Shown piece by piece: positions 1-6,751 of a stretch of DNA of 11,482 bases. How positions within the stretch are numbered: the first letter of the stretch is position 1; each line of letters starts with the position of its first letter. Position numbers and translations under genes: made by a program. The notes below the pieces were generated by a model. That model was not told where the DNA came from, did no database searches, and was given only the letters and a program-made list of their open reading frames with translations. This DNA is from Phycisphaerae bacterium (GTDB lineage: Bacteria > Planctomycetota > Phycisphaerae > Sedimentisphaerales > SG8-4): contig JAUWLI010000063.1 of NCBI GenBank assembly GCA_030613765.1, forward strand, positions 1 through 11,482, written 5' to 3'.

Positions 1-480
1 AACGTCAAAGGCGAGGGTATCGAACACAACCATCAGCATGACCTGGCTTGTAACTCCCAGCGCCAGCCACACATCCAGCAGGATGTACAGCAGGGGCTAA
101 CCTACTCCGAAGATAAGAGGTTCGATTACGTCATACTCTCGCAGACGGTGCAAACGCTTAAGGAACCGCAGAAGGTCTTTGAGGAACTGCTTCGAGTGGG
201 CAAGAAGGTAATCGTCAGCTTTCCCAATTTCGCTCATTGGCAGTGTAGAATGCAGTTGTTCTTCCGCGGCATATCTCCGGTTACCAAGCTGCTGCCTTTC
301 GGCTGGGACGACTCGCCGAACATACACTTTCTTTCGCTGAAAGATTTCGACAGGTTCTGTAGGAAACTGGGTATTAATGTAGAAAAGAAAATTCCATTGG
401 CTAAAACCCGCTTTAGCCCCGTAAAATTTGCACCTAATCTGCTTGCCGAGCAGGCAATTTATGTAACGAGCAAAGAATAA
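1..480 (+). CDS. metW: MetW-like methyltransferase domain protein (3' part, 5' end cut by window)
   Basis: The frame is open from base 1 to a TAA at 478-480, giving about 159 residues without a start codon, so the N-terminus lies outside the window. MetW is a small class I SAM-methyltransferase-like protein (usually about 190-210 aa) that acts with the homoserine O-acyltransferase MetX in methionine biosynthesis. Seen here are the typical MetW segments: the phrase FDYVILSQTVQ (residues about 41-51 of the visible part), the line RVGKKVIVSFPNFAHWQCR, and the strand PVTKLLPFGWDDSPNIHFLS followed by a helix ending in CRKLGI. About 40 residues are missing, including the first glycine-rich SAM motif. 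metX is often directly upstream in other genomes and may lie just outside. The match is by recalled family pattern; the identity is fairly safe, the biochemical role less so. Confidence 0.85.
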   Translation, partial: NVKGEGIEHNHQHDLACNSQRQPHIQQDVQQGLTYSEDKRFDYVILSQTVQTLKEPQKVFEELLRVGKKVIVSFPNFAHWQCRMQLFFRGISPVTKLLPFGWDDSPNIHFLSLKDFDRFCRKLGINVEKKIPLAKTRFSPVKFAPNLLAEQAIYVTSKE

Positions 481-525
481 TTCATGGCTCCGGACACGTG
501 ACCTGGAACACGCGGTACGAATTTT

Positions 526-531
526 AGGAGG
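526..531 (+). promoter_or_regulatory. Strong Shine-Dalgarno of nikR
   Basis: A perfect AGGAGG lies 6 nt before the ATG at 538 and fixes that start. The 57-nt gap after metW shows no convincing separate promoter, so co-transcription with metW is possible. Confidence 0.8.
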
Positions 532-537
532 ACAAAA

Positions 538-951
538 ATGGAACAAATTGAGCGTATTGGAGTGTCGCTGGATAAGAAGCTGCTTTCGATGTTCGACAAG
601 CTCATTGCCAAAAAAGGTTATCAGAACCGGTCTGAGGCCATACGCGATCTTATACGCCGGCAGCTCAGTGGTGACCAGCTCCAGGATCCGAAAGCCCAGG
701 CAGTCGGTGCTGTTTTTCTGGTTTACGACCATGACTCGACAAAGCTGATGCAGAAGCTGACCGACTTGCAGCATTCCCATATCTTACACACGATTTCATC
801 CATGCACATCCACATGGACGAGCACAATTGCCTGGAGGTTATTGTGCTTCGAGGCCAGGTTGGCGAAATCAATAAGATGGCAGATAGTTTGTTAAGCATG
901 AAGGGCGTCAAACTCGGACGAACCAACCTGCTCGCAACAGAACCGACTTGA
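538..951 (+). CDS. nikR: NikR nickel-responsive transcriptional regulator
   Basis: This 137-aa protein has the length and layout of NikR. An N-terminal ribbon-helix-helix DNA-binding domain (residues about 3-45, with the typical stretch GYQNRSEAIRDLIRRQL) is followed by an ACT-like C-terminal domain that binds nickel and forms the tetramer core. The four high-affinity nickel ligands of Escherichia coli NikR (His76, His87, His89, Cys95) align with His79, His90, His92 and Cys98 here, in the segment SSMHIHMDEHNCLEVIVLRG. Members of this family repress nickel uptake genes when Ni2+ is bound. No nickel transporter, urease or hydrogenase gene is visible in the window, so its targets must be elsewhere. 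I see no NikR-type inverted repeat in front of it. Start chosen from the AGGAGG motif. Identity is strong; exact metal specificity is inferred from ligand conservation. Confidence 0.93.
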   Translation: MEQIERIGVSLDKKLLSMFDKLIAKKGYQNRSEAIRDLIRRQLSGDQLQDPKAQAVGAVFLVYDHDSTKLMQKLTDLQHSHILHTISSMHIHMDEHNCLEVIVLRGQVGEINKMADSLLSMKGVKLGRTNLLATEPT

Positions 952-975
952 TGGGCCGCCCCGATATCATAAATC

Positions 976-991
976 GCGGGCTTCCGCTTTT
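976..991 (+). terminator. Weak terminator-like hairpin after nikR
   Basis: A short stem GCGG/CCGC (976-979 with 984-987) with a 4-nt loop is followed by TTTT. The stem is only four base pairs, so this is a tentative call; no better terminator lies between nikR and the tRNA promoter. Confidence 0.3.
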
Positions 992-1041
992 CGCCAACCT
1001 TATCGTATCTCGAACCACGGTCCGCGAATCACAATTAAAGC

Positions 1042-1070
1042 TTGACACACAGCCCTTTCGCGGCTAAATT
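1042..1070 (+). promoter_or_regulatory. Sigma70-type promoter of tRNA-Val
   Basis: A perfect -35 TTGACA (1042-1047) is separated by 17 nt from TAAATT (1065-1070), which matches the -10 consensus at four of six positions. Transcription would start near 1077, giving a leader of about 44 nt before the mature tRNA. Confidence 0.6.
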
Positions 1071-1120
1071 CATCTCCGGCTGAACCCGCTTGGCGGCAAT
1101 CCCGTACAGGCGGGAGCATA

Positions 1121-1194
1121 GGGCGATTAGCTCAGTTGGTTAGAGCGCACGGATCACACCCGTGAGGTCACTGGTTCGAATCCAGTATCGCCCA
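1121..1194 (+). tRNA. tRNA-Val (anticodon CAC)
   Basis: A complete cloverleaf can be folded. The acceptor stem GGGCGAT pairs with ATCGCCC, with discriminator A at 1194. The D arm GCTC/GAGC has a GG-containing loop. The anticodon stem CACGG/CCGTG carries the loop ATCACAC, and the T arm ACTGG/CCAGT has the loop TTCGAAT. Loop positions 34-36 read CAC, which decodes GTG (valine). The genomic 3' end continues GTGCAT rather than CCA, so CCA must be added after transcription. CAC is usually an extra isoacceptor beside the wobble-reading UAC species. Confidence 0.95.
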
Positions 1195-1196
1195 GT

Positions 1197-1215
1197 GCAT
1201 TTACCCCCCAAATGC
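1197..1215 (+). other. Small hairpin directly 3' of the tRNA
   Basis: GCATTT (1197-1202) and AAATGC (1210-1215) form a perfect 6-bp stem around a C-rich 7-nt loop, starting 3 nt after the tRNA. There is no T-tract, so it could be a processing signal or a non-canonical end of the transcript rather than an intrinsic terminator. Confidence 0.35.
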
Positions 1216-1237
1216 CTGTCCCTCCTGCACCCCCAGT

Positions 1238-1303
1238 GTCATTTCGACCGAAGCCCCCGTTCTTGCTTTCGCAAGAAAGCACGGGGGCGAAGTGGAGAAA
1301 TCC
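1238..1303. repeat. Hairpin-forming intergenic element of dispersed-repeat type
   Basis: The element begins GTCATTTCGACCGAAG and ends CGAAGTGGAGAAATCC. The ends pair imperfectly (ATTTC 1241-1245 with GAAAT 1297-1301). Inside is a strong stem: GCCCCCG (1253-1259) with CGGGGGC (1282-1288), then TTCTTGC (1260-1266) with GCAAGAA (1271-1277) around a 4-nt TTTC loop. From memory, intergenic elements with these same end sequences recur in many copies in various environmental bacterial genomes. Only one copy is visible here, so its repeat nature is inferred. It could be a miniature mobile element or an RNA-stability hairpin. Confidence 0.5.
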
Positions 1304-1492
1304 GGCCATCGCAGGTAAGCAATCTCTATGTGAAACCAAACTCCATAATAATACCTTACAGTTAATTCTGTTCTATCCCAGCCCTAATTGTAATCCTGTT
1401 TCCTTTTACTATTATTTCACTTTAATCTTACTTCAAAGTTGCTATCATTGCACAAAATCGTTATTTTGCAAAAAGTCAGGATACGCAAAGTG

Positions 1493-1498
1493 TATACT
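1493..1498 (+). promoter_or_regulatory. Candidate -10 box upstream of hldD
   Basis: TATACT matches TATAAT at five of six positions and lies 52 nt before the hldD ATG. The best -35-like sequence, TTGCAA (1466-1471), is 21 nt away, which is too far for a standard spacer, so the promoter is tentative. The rest of 1304-1550 is AT-rich and shows no gene. Confidence 0.3.
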
Positions 1499-1533
1499 CA
1501 AAAATACAACTTCCATGAAGGAAAGGACACAAT

Positions 1534-1554
1534 ATGAAAGGGATTTGTAAATGA
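1534..1554 (+). CDS. Six-codon leader mini-ORF overlapping hldD
   Basis: ATG at 1534 opens a short frame encoding MKGICK and ends with TGA at 1552-1554. This stop overlaps the hldD ATG (1551-1553) in an ATGA arrangement. A good ribosome-binding stretch GAAGGAAAGGA lies at about 1517-1527, 6 nt before this ATG. For hldD itself only AAAGGG (1537-1542, inside the mini-ORF) is available, at 8 nt. The layout suggests that ribosomes translating the short frame reinitiate on hldD. Whether the peptide is made, or the ATG is fortuitous, cannot be told from one genome. Confidence 0.4.
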   Translation: MKGICK

Positions 1555-2540
1555 TAATAGTTACTGGTGGCGCAGGCTTCATTGGTTCGGCAATAATAGC
1601 TGCATTAAACAACCGGGGAATCACTGACATCCTTGTTGTTGACCAGCTGGATAGCAATAAGACAACCGTTGAAAAATGGAAGAACTTAAGAAATTTGTCT
1701 TTTGTCGACTACATCGAGAAAGATGATTTCGCCAAAATGGTTACTGAAAATAAATTGCATGATCCAATCAGTGCAGTCTTTCACCTTGGCGCTTGCTCAG
1801 ATACAACCGAAACAAACCCTTTATATCTTATAAAAAACAACTACGAATATAGCAAGCTGCTGGCACAATGGGCAATGGACTCCAACATCCGTTTCATCTA
1901 TGCTTCAAGTGCAGCTACATATGGAGACGGGCAAAAAGGTTTTCACGACACCGAGAATAAAATCGGTCAATTTATATCCTTAAATATGTACGCTTACTCC
2001 AAACAACTTTTTGACTTGTGGGGACGCCGGATTGGTTTGTTTAAAAAAAATATTGGTCTTAAATATTTCAATGTTTTTGGACCAAATGAATACCACAAGG
2101 GTAAAATGACCAGTTTTGTTTTGAAATCCTTTGAGCAAATAAATACTACTGGCAAGGTTCGCCTGTTCAAATCAGAAAGGCCGGAATATATTGATGGTGA
2201 GCAAAAACGTGATTTTATTTATATCAAAGATGCCGTGGATATGACGCTTTTTTTCCTGGACAACCAACATCTAAGTGGGATCTTCAACATCGGTACTGGT
2301 AAAGCTCGCACTTGGAATGAACTTGCAAATGCTGTTTTTTCCGCCATGGGCAAGCCTTCGAACATTGAATACATCGAAATGCCCGATTCGATTCGTAGTC
2401 AGTATCAATATTTCACTCAAGCCGACATAAGTAAACTTCGTAAAGCTGGCTATGATAAGGAAACCACTTCGCTTGAAGTCGCAATTAAAGATTATGTCCA
2501 AAATTACTTAAAACAAAACAAATACTTAACTGGCATTTAA
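1551..2540 (+). CDS. hldD: ADP-L-glycero-D-manno-heptose 6-epimerase
   Basis: A 329-aa extended short-chain dehydrogenase of the HldD (RfaD/GmhD) type. It converts ADP-D-glycero-beta-D-manno-heptose to the L-glycero form, the last step before heptose is added to the lipopolysaccharide inner core in the cytoplasm. Visible motifs are the NADP-binding GGAGFIG (residues 6-12), HLGACSDTTE (78-87), the ASSAATYG strand (118-125) and the catalytic YxxxK as Tyr147/Lys151. Next comes KYFNVFGPNEYHKGKM (171-186), where Lys183 matches the second catalytic base Lys178 of the E. coli enzyme. Length is normal (E. coli about 310 aa) and the start MIIVTGGAGFIG is typical. The gene is clearly richer in A+T than the operon downstream, and no other heptose or LPS gene is visible beside it, so it may have been acquired separately. 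Translation may be coupled to the mini-ORF at 1534. Confidence 0.95.
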   Translation: MIIVTGGAGFIGSAIIAALNNRGITDILVVDQLDSNKTTVEKWKNLRNLSFVDYIEKDDFAKMVTENKLHDPISAVFHLGACSDTTETNPLYLIKNNYEYSKLLAQWAMDSNIRFIYASSAATYGDGQKGFHDTENKIGQFISLNMYAYSKQLFDLWGRRIGLFKKNIGLKYFNVFGPNEYHKGKMTSFVLKSFEQINTTGKVRLFKSERPEYIDGEQKRDFIYIKDAVDMTLFFLDNQHLSGIFNIGTGKARTWNELANAVFSAMGKPSNIEYIEMPDSIRSQYQYFTQADISKLRKAGYDKETTSLEVAIKDYVQNYLKQNKYLTGI

Positions 2541-2763
2541 TCACTGCTGCCGTTTAAATTGTGTTTTCCAACTTAGCTTTTTCAAAGACGGCATAACGAA
2601 TGAAAGCCGCATATGATCGCAAGTATTTACTCAAAGTTTTGAAAATTTAGGGCGATTGTCCTGTTCATAGCTATTGAAGGCTTTACACGTACGGGTTGAA
2701 TAGAATAGTATAGTATATCTTTTTACTAAATGTGACTTCTATTTGGAAAGGCTACTGGTTGTC
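2541..2763. other. Intergenic region between hldD and the acyl-CoA operon
   Basis: These 223 nt are AT-rich with no supported gene. A possible promoter for the operon is TTTACA (2682-2687), 18 nt, TAGTAT (2706-2711), in a run of TAGTAT-like hexamers that makes the exact -10 uncertain. No clear intrinsic terminator for hldD is seen. Confidence 0.3.
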
Positions 2764-4863
2764 ATGAATTTTGAGAGTTTTTTCAATCCTAAATCCGTTG
2801 CCATGGTCGGCGTCTCGCACCACAAGGGCAAGGTCGGATATGAAATTTTGGCCAATATGGTTGCAGCCGGATACGAGGGCAAAATATTTCCAGTTAATCC
2901 CCAAGCCGATATGATTGAAGGATTCAAATGTTATCCCGACCTGCAATCTATTGGCGAGGTCCCCGAACTAGTGGTAATTATCGTTCCGGCCAAGGTTGTC
3001 CCTGAGATTATGCGGCAATGCGCGAAGATCAAGGTAAAATCGGTCATTATTATCACCGCCGGCTTCAAAGAAGCCGGCGAGGAAGGAAGGGAGCTTGAGG
3101 AGCAGATTATTCAAATCGCAAAACGGGCCGGCATCAGGATCATCGGCCCCAACTGTCTCGGAGTAATAGCGCCGGCAAACAAACTGAATGCCAGTTTCGG
3201 CGGAGAGCTGCCGGCAGAAGGGATAGTAGGATATGTTTCCCAGTCAGGGGCCCTGCTTGCTGCCATTCTTGATATGGCCAATGCGAAAGGTATCGGTTTT
3301 AGCAGACTCGTCAGTGTGGGCAACAAAGCAGATGTAGATGAATTGGATGTGATGAGAGCTTTCGGCGATGACCCTGATACGAAGGTTATTGCCGGATATC
3401 TTGAGAGTATTACCGATGGGAACGCTTTTGTGAGCCAGGCAGAGACAATTTCTCATGAAAAACCGATTCTGCTGATGAAACCTGGAGGCACTCAAGCCGG
3501 CGCCAAAGCGGCGGCGTCACATACCGGCAGCCTGGCAGGTGATGACACTGCATACGAATGTGTGTTTGAACGAGCGGGAATTATCCGCTGTAATTCTCTC
3601 AAGTCACAAGTCGATTATATCCAGGCATTTGCCAATCAACCGCTTCCTGCAGGAACCAACGTCGCCGTTATCAGTAATGCCGGTGGAGCGGGAATTATGG
3701 CCGCTGATGCAATTGAGCGAAAAGGTCTTACATTTGCGAACTTTTCAACGGACACTATTTCACTGTTAGGCACAAACTTGCCGCCCGCTGCGAGTTTGAA
3801 CAATCCCATCGACGTTTTGTGTGATGCGCTCGCTGATCGTTACGAATTTGCACTTAGTGTAGCTCTTGACGACCCCAACGTTGATATCGCTCTGGTGCTT
3901 TTGACTCCGCAGGCGATGACAGATCCCGTCGCTACTGCTAAGGCGGTGGTAAAGATTGCAGGCCGAAAACCAGGTAAGTTAATTCTTGCCTGCTTCCTTG
4001 GGGCCAGCAAGATGGAAGAGGGAGCAAGAATTTTACGCGAGGGTAAAATTCCCTGTTATGATTCGCCGGAAACCGCTGTAAGCACGATTAAAGTCATGAC
4101 TGATTACGTCAGATGGCGTTCCAGACCAAAACGTATAGTGGAGCTCTTCGGCGTTAACCGCCGAAAGGCCGAGACAATAATCGAAAAACACCTTCGGCGG
4201 GGTACCTGCCAGATAGGCGAAGTTGAATCGAAAGAGATCCTCAGAGCATACGGTTTCGTCACACCAAAAGCCTCTGTTGCAACCACGTCTGAACAAGCAG
4301 TCAGTATCGCCAGACAGTTGGGATTCCCGGTCGTGTTGAAGATTTGGTCGCCGCAAATAGTGCACAAAACCGATGTGGGCGGAGTCAAGCTCGATCTCCA
4401 AGGCCCCGATGATGTTATAGACGCTTTCGATCTGATGATGTATCGAATACCTAAAAAACTGCCCGATGTTGAGGTCCTTGGTGTACTTGTCCAGAAAATG
4501 GTCAAAAAAGGAATAGAGGTTATCCTCGGAATGAAGCGTGAGCCGCAGTGTGGCCCCTTGATGATGTTCGGAATGGGTGGGACTATGGTCGAAGTGCTTA
4601 AAGACGTGTGTTTTTACCTGGCGCCGCTGACGGCAGAAGAAGCACTGCAAATGCTCATAAACACAAAGACATATCAAATGCTCAAGGGAGTGCGCGGCCA
4701 GAAGGGTGTGGATATAGGGACAATTGCCGAAGCGCTGCAGCGGCTTTCACAACTGGCTACCGAATTTCCTCAGATTCAGGAGGTGGACATAAATCCATAC
4801 GTTGTCGGCCCTGAGGGCACCACACCTATCGCTGTTGATGCCAGAATGATCTTGGGGAAGTGA
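2764..4863 (+). CDS. ADP-forming acyl/acetyl-CoA synthetase, fused alpha-beta
   Basis: A 699-aa protein with the full layout of NDP-forming acyl-CoA synthetases, which interconvert acyl-CoA + ADP + Pi and free acid + ATP + CoA. In order come a Rossmann CoA-binding domain (about 1-130, start MNFESFFNPKSVAMVGVS), two flavodoxin-like CoA-ligase domains (about 140-450) and a C-terminal ATP-grasp domain (about 470-699). The phospho-accepting His is present as His253 in SHTGSLAG. The second His, of the beta part, is His534 in HKTDVGGV. The ATP-grasp signatures PLMMFGMGGTMVEVLKDV and EVDINPYVV are intact. ATG 2764 was chosen because it gives the usual family N-terminus; GGAAAGG (2745-2751) lies 12 nt upstream, a rather long spacing. 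A TTG at 2743 would add seven residues but lacks a ribosome-binding site. It is the first gene of a three-gene operon. Substrate (acetate, propionate, branched or aryl acid) cannot be read from sequence. Confidence 0.92.
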   Translation: MNFESFFNPKSVAMVGVSHHKGKVGYEILANMVAAGYEGKIFPVNPQADMIEGFKCYPDLQSIGEVPELVVIIVPAKVVPEIMRQCAKIKVKSVIIITAGFKEAGEEGRELEEQIIQIAKRAGIRIIGPNCLGVIAPANKLNASFGGELPAEGIVGYVSQSGALLAAILDMANAKGIGFSRLVSVGNKADVDELDVMRAFGDDPDTKVIAGYLESITDGNAFVSQAETISHEKPILLMKPGGTQAGAKAAASHTGSLAGDDTAYECVFERAGIIRCNSLKSQVDYIQAFANQPLPAGTNVAVISNAGGAGIMAADAIERKGLTFANFSTDTISLLGTNLPPAASLNNPIDVLCDALADRYEFALSVALDDPNVDIALVLLTPQAMTDPVATAKAVVKIAGRKPGKLILACFLGASKMEEGARILREGKIPCYDSPETAVSTIKVMTDYVRWRSRPKRIVELFGVNRRKAETIIEKHLRRGTCQIGEVESKEILRAYGFVTPKASVATTSEQAVSIARQLGFPVVLKIWSPQIVHKTDVGGVKLDLQGPDDVIDAFDLMMYRIPKKLPDVEVLGVLVQKMVKKGIEVILGMKREPQCGPLMMFGMGGTMVEVLKDVCFYLAPLTAEEALQMLINTKTYQMLKGVRGQKGVDIGTIAEALQRLSQLATEFPQIQEVDINPYVVGPEGTTPIAVDARMILGK
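4854..4858 (+). promoter_or_regulatory. Ribosome-binding site inside the end of the synthetase gene
   Basis: GGGGA lies within the last synthetase codons, 6 nt before ATG 4865. It supports that start and translational coupling of the two genes. Confidence 0.65.
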
Positions 4864-4864
4864 C

Positions 4865-6742
4865 ATGCTGGAATTCGAATGGAAACAGAAGTACAAGCAC
4901 AAGATAGGAACTGCGTCGGCGGCAATGAAGTTGCTTCAGTCCGGCAACAGCATATTCATAGGAACCGGTTGCGCCCAACCACAACACCTTGTTAACGCTT
5001 TGGTTGAGCACGCCGACAAGATCTATGATGCTCACATCGTTCATCTCCTGACTATAGGGACAGCTCCTTACGCTGATGAGAAGTTCCGTGAAAAATTCAA
5101 GATGAACAGCTTTTTCATTGCCGACAACGTTCGCGACGCTTTTTCAAAAGGTGTCGGTGACTATACGCCGATATTTCTGTCCGAGATACCGATTGAATTC
5201 GAGACCGGAAGAATTCCCGTTGATGTTGCTTTGATCAGTGTGACGCCACCCGACGTAAACGGCCTTTGCAGTCTCGGTGTCTCGGTAGATATCGGAAAAT
5301 CAGCAGCGGCAAATGCCAAATACGTCATCGCACAAGTTAATAATCGCATGCCTCGAACATCCGGCAATTGCTTTATTCACGCTAACACCATCGATATGAT
5401 GGTTCCCTATGATGAAGACATAGTCGAGATTCCTCTACCTGAATCGGACGAAACCCTGCAGCGCATCGGCCAGAACATCGCCAGGCTCGTCGAAGACGGC
5501 AGCACTATCGAGTGTGGGATTGGGCGCATTCCTCAGGCTCTTGCAGGATTCCTCAAAGATAAGAAAGATCTCGGCGTACATACAGAAATGTTCAGCGATT
5601 GGATCATTGACCTGGTGGAGTGCGGCGCGATTACGTGTGCCAAAAAAACTCTCAATAACGGCAAGATCATCGCGAGCTTCTGTATGGGCACACGGCGGTT
5701 ATACGATTATATTGACAATAATCCCTTTTTCGAATTTTACCCTACCGAGTACGTCAACGATGTTTATGTCATAAGTCAGCACGAGAAAATGGTGGGTATC
5801 AACGTCGGATTAGAAATCGATTTAACCGGCCAAGTCTGCGCCGACTCGCTGGGCTATCAATTTTACAGCGGTATCGGCGGACAGGTTGATTTCATCCGCG
5901 GCGCAGCGCGAAGCCGAGGTGGCAAGGCTATAATTGCGATGCCATCCACTGCGAAAGACGGCGAGGTCAGCAGGATTGTACCACACCTGACCGAAGGTGC
6001 CGGAGTTGTGACCACTCGCGGCGACGTCCACTATGTAGTTACCGAATACGGCACGGCGTATCTTCACGGCAAGAGCATTAGAAAAAGATGCCTGGATCTG
6101 ATCAACATCGCGCATCCGAAGTTCAGGAACCAACTCATTCAAGCCGCAAAAGCGCAAAAGTACATCTATGAGGACCAAATTGAGCTGGCATGGGAACAGG
6201 TATCCTATCCTGAGGAACTGGAGCACTATGACACATTATACGACGGCACTCAGATATTTTTCAGGCCCGTTAAGCCTACCGATGAGGCAACCCTATCGGA
6301 GATGCTGTATTCCCTGAGCAAGAAATCCGTCCGAACCCGCTATATGACTCATACAATGACTTTTCCGCACAAAGACGTTCAGAAGTTAACCAATATCGAT
6401 TACCGCCAGGACATTTCCATTGTGGGCACAGTTCCAAGGGTCTCGGGCGATAAAATCGTAGCCATTGCTCAGTATTTCCTGGATCCGAAGACCCAGGCCG
6501 CGGAAGTGGCCTTCATTGTGCAGGATGAATGGCAGCAAAAGGGAATGGGAACTTTTTTACTGGACTATATCACCAAAATCGCTGAACAACGCGGCGTCAA
6601 GCGTTTCTATGCAAAAGTGCTGCCGATCAATAAACCCATGCTGGCCGTTTTTCACAACTCCGGGTACAAAGTGAGCACTGAATTTGATGGGGAAGTCTAC
6701 AGCATAACATACGATTTGAACAAACAAGAACCAAAGGAGTAG
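4865..6742 (+). CDS. Acetyl-CoA hydrolase/CoA-transferase fused to GNAT acetyltransferase
   Basis: A 625-aa two-domain protein. Residues about 1-440 form a family I CoA-transferase of the 4-hydroxybutyrate CoA-transferase/acetyl-CoA hydrolase type. The catalytic glutamate expected in this group is Glu241 in GVHTEMFSD; the preceding GIGRIPQAL (218-226) and the segment EYGTAYLHGKSIRKR (394-408) are also typical. Residues about 465-620 form a GNAT N-acetyltransferase domain whose acetyl-CoA-binding motif A is visible as Gln557-x-x-Gly560-x-Gly562, followed by a typical NKPMLAVFHNSGYK helix. The transferase part could move CoA between acids or hydrolyse acetyl-CoA. The GNAT part could acetylate a protein lysine or a small molecule. 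Only 1 nt separates it from the synthetase stop. As far as I recall, such fusions are annotated in databases as bifunctional proteins, but the role of the GNAT half is generally not established. Confidence 0.9.
   Translation: MLEFEWKQKYKHKIGTASAAMKLLQSGNSIFIGTGCAQPQHLVNALVEHADKIYDAHIVHLLTIGTAPYADEKFREKFKMNSFFIADNVRDAFSKGVGDYTPIFLSEIPIEFETGRIPVDVALISVTPPDVNGLCSLGVSVDIGKSAAANAKYVIAQVNNRMPRTSGNCFIHANTIDMMVPYDEDIVEIPLPESDETLQRIGQNIARLVEDGSTIECGIGRIPQALAGFLKDKKDLGVHTEMFSDWIIDLVECGAITCAKKTLNNGKIIASFCMGTRRLYDYIDNNPFFEFYPTEYVNDVYVISQHEKMVGINVGLEIDLTGQVCADSLGYQFYSGIGGQVDFIRGAARSRGGKAIIAMPSTAKDGEVSRIVPHLTEGAGVVTTRGDVHYVVTEYGTAYLHGKSIRKRCLDLINIAHPKFRNQLIQAAKAQKYIYEDQIELAWEQVSYPEELEHYDTLYDGTQIFFRPVKPTDEATLSEMLYSLSKKSVRTRYMTHTMTFPHKDVQKLTNIDYRQDISIVGTVPRVSGDKIVAIAQYFLDPKTQAAEVAFIVQDEWQQKGMGTFLLDYITKIAEQRGVKRFYAKVLPINKPMLAVFHNSGYKVSTEFDGEVYSITYDLNKQEPKE
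6733..6739 (+). promoter_or_regulatory. Ribosome-binding site of the deacetylase gene
   Basis: AAAGGAG lies in the last codons of the preceding gene, 12 nt before ATG 6752. The spacing is long but it is the only good candidate, and it implies operon translation. Confidence 0.5.
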
Positions 6743-6751
6743 CTCCCGGAT

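Noticed and set aside
97..780. 227-codon minus-strand frame across metW and nikR
   Set aside because: It is antisense to two clear genes and has no domain or ribosome-binding site; it is a by-product of their codon pattern.
1154..1365. Frames over the tRNA with endings such as GDTGFEPVTSRV and starts such as MRSLVRIQYRPV
   Set aside because: These are well-known false proteins produced by translating tRNA genes and their flanks.
1212..1550. 112-codon plus frame upstream of hldD
   Set aside because: It crosses the hairpin element, has low-complexity composition, lacks a ribosome-binding site and shows no family resemblance.
1121..2540. Genomic island integrated at tRNA-Val
   Set aside because: No integrase and no duplicated tRNA 3' end are visible, so only the compositional oddity of hldD was kept as a low-interest finding.
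2743..2763. TTG start adding MERLLVV to the synthetase
   Set aside because: The likely ribosome-binding sequence lies inside this extension, and family members begin at the equivalent of ATG 2764.
4033..4677. 214-codon minus frame inside the synthetase
   Set aside because: It lies wholly antisense to the conserved ATP-grasp region, with no domain of its own.
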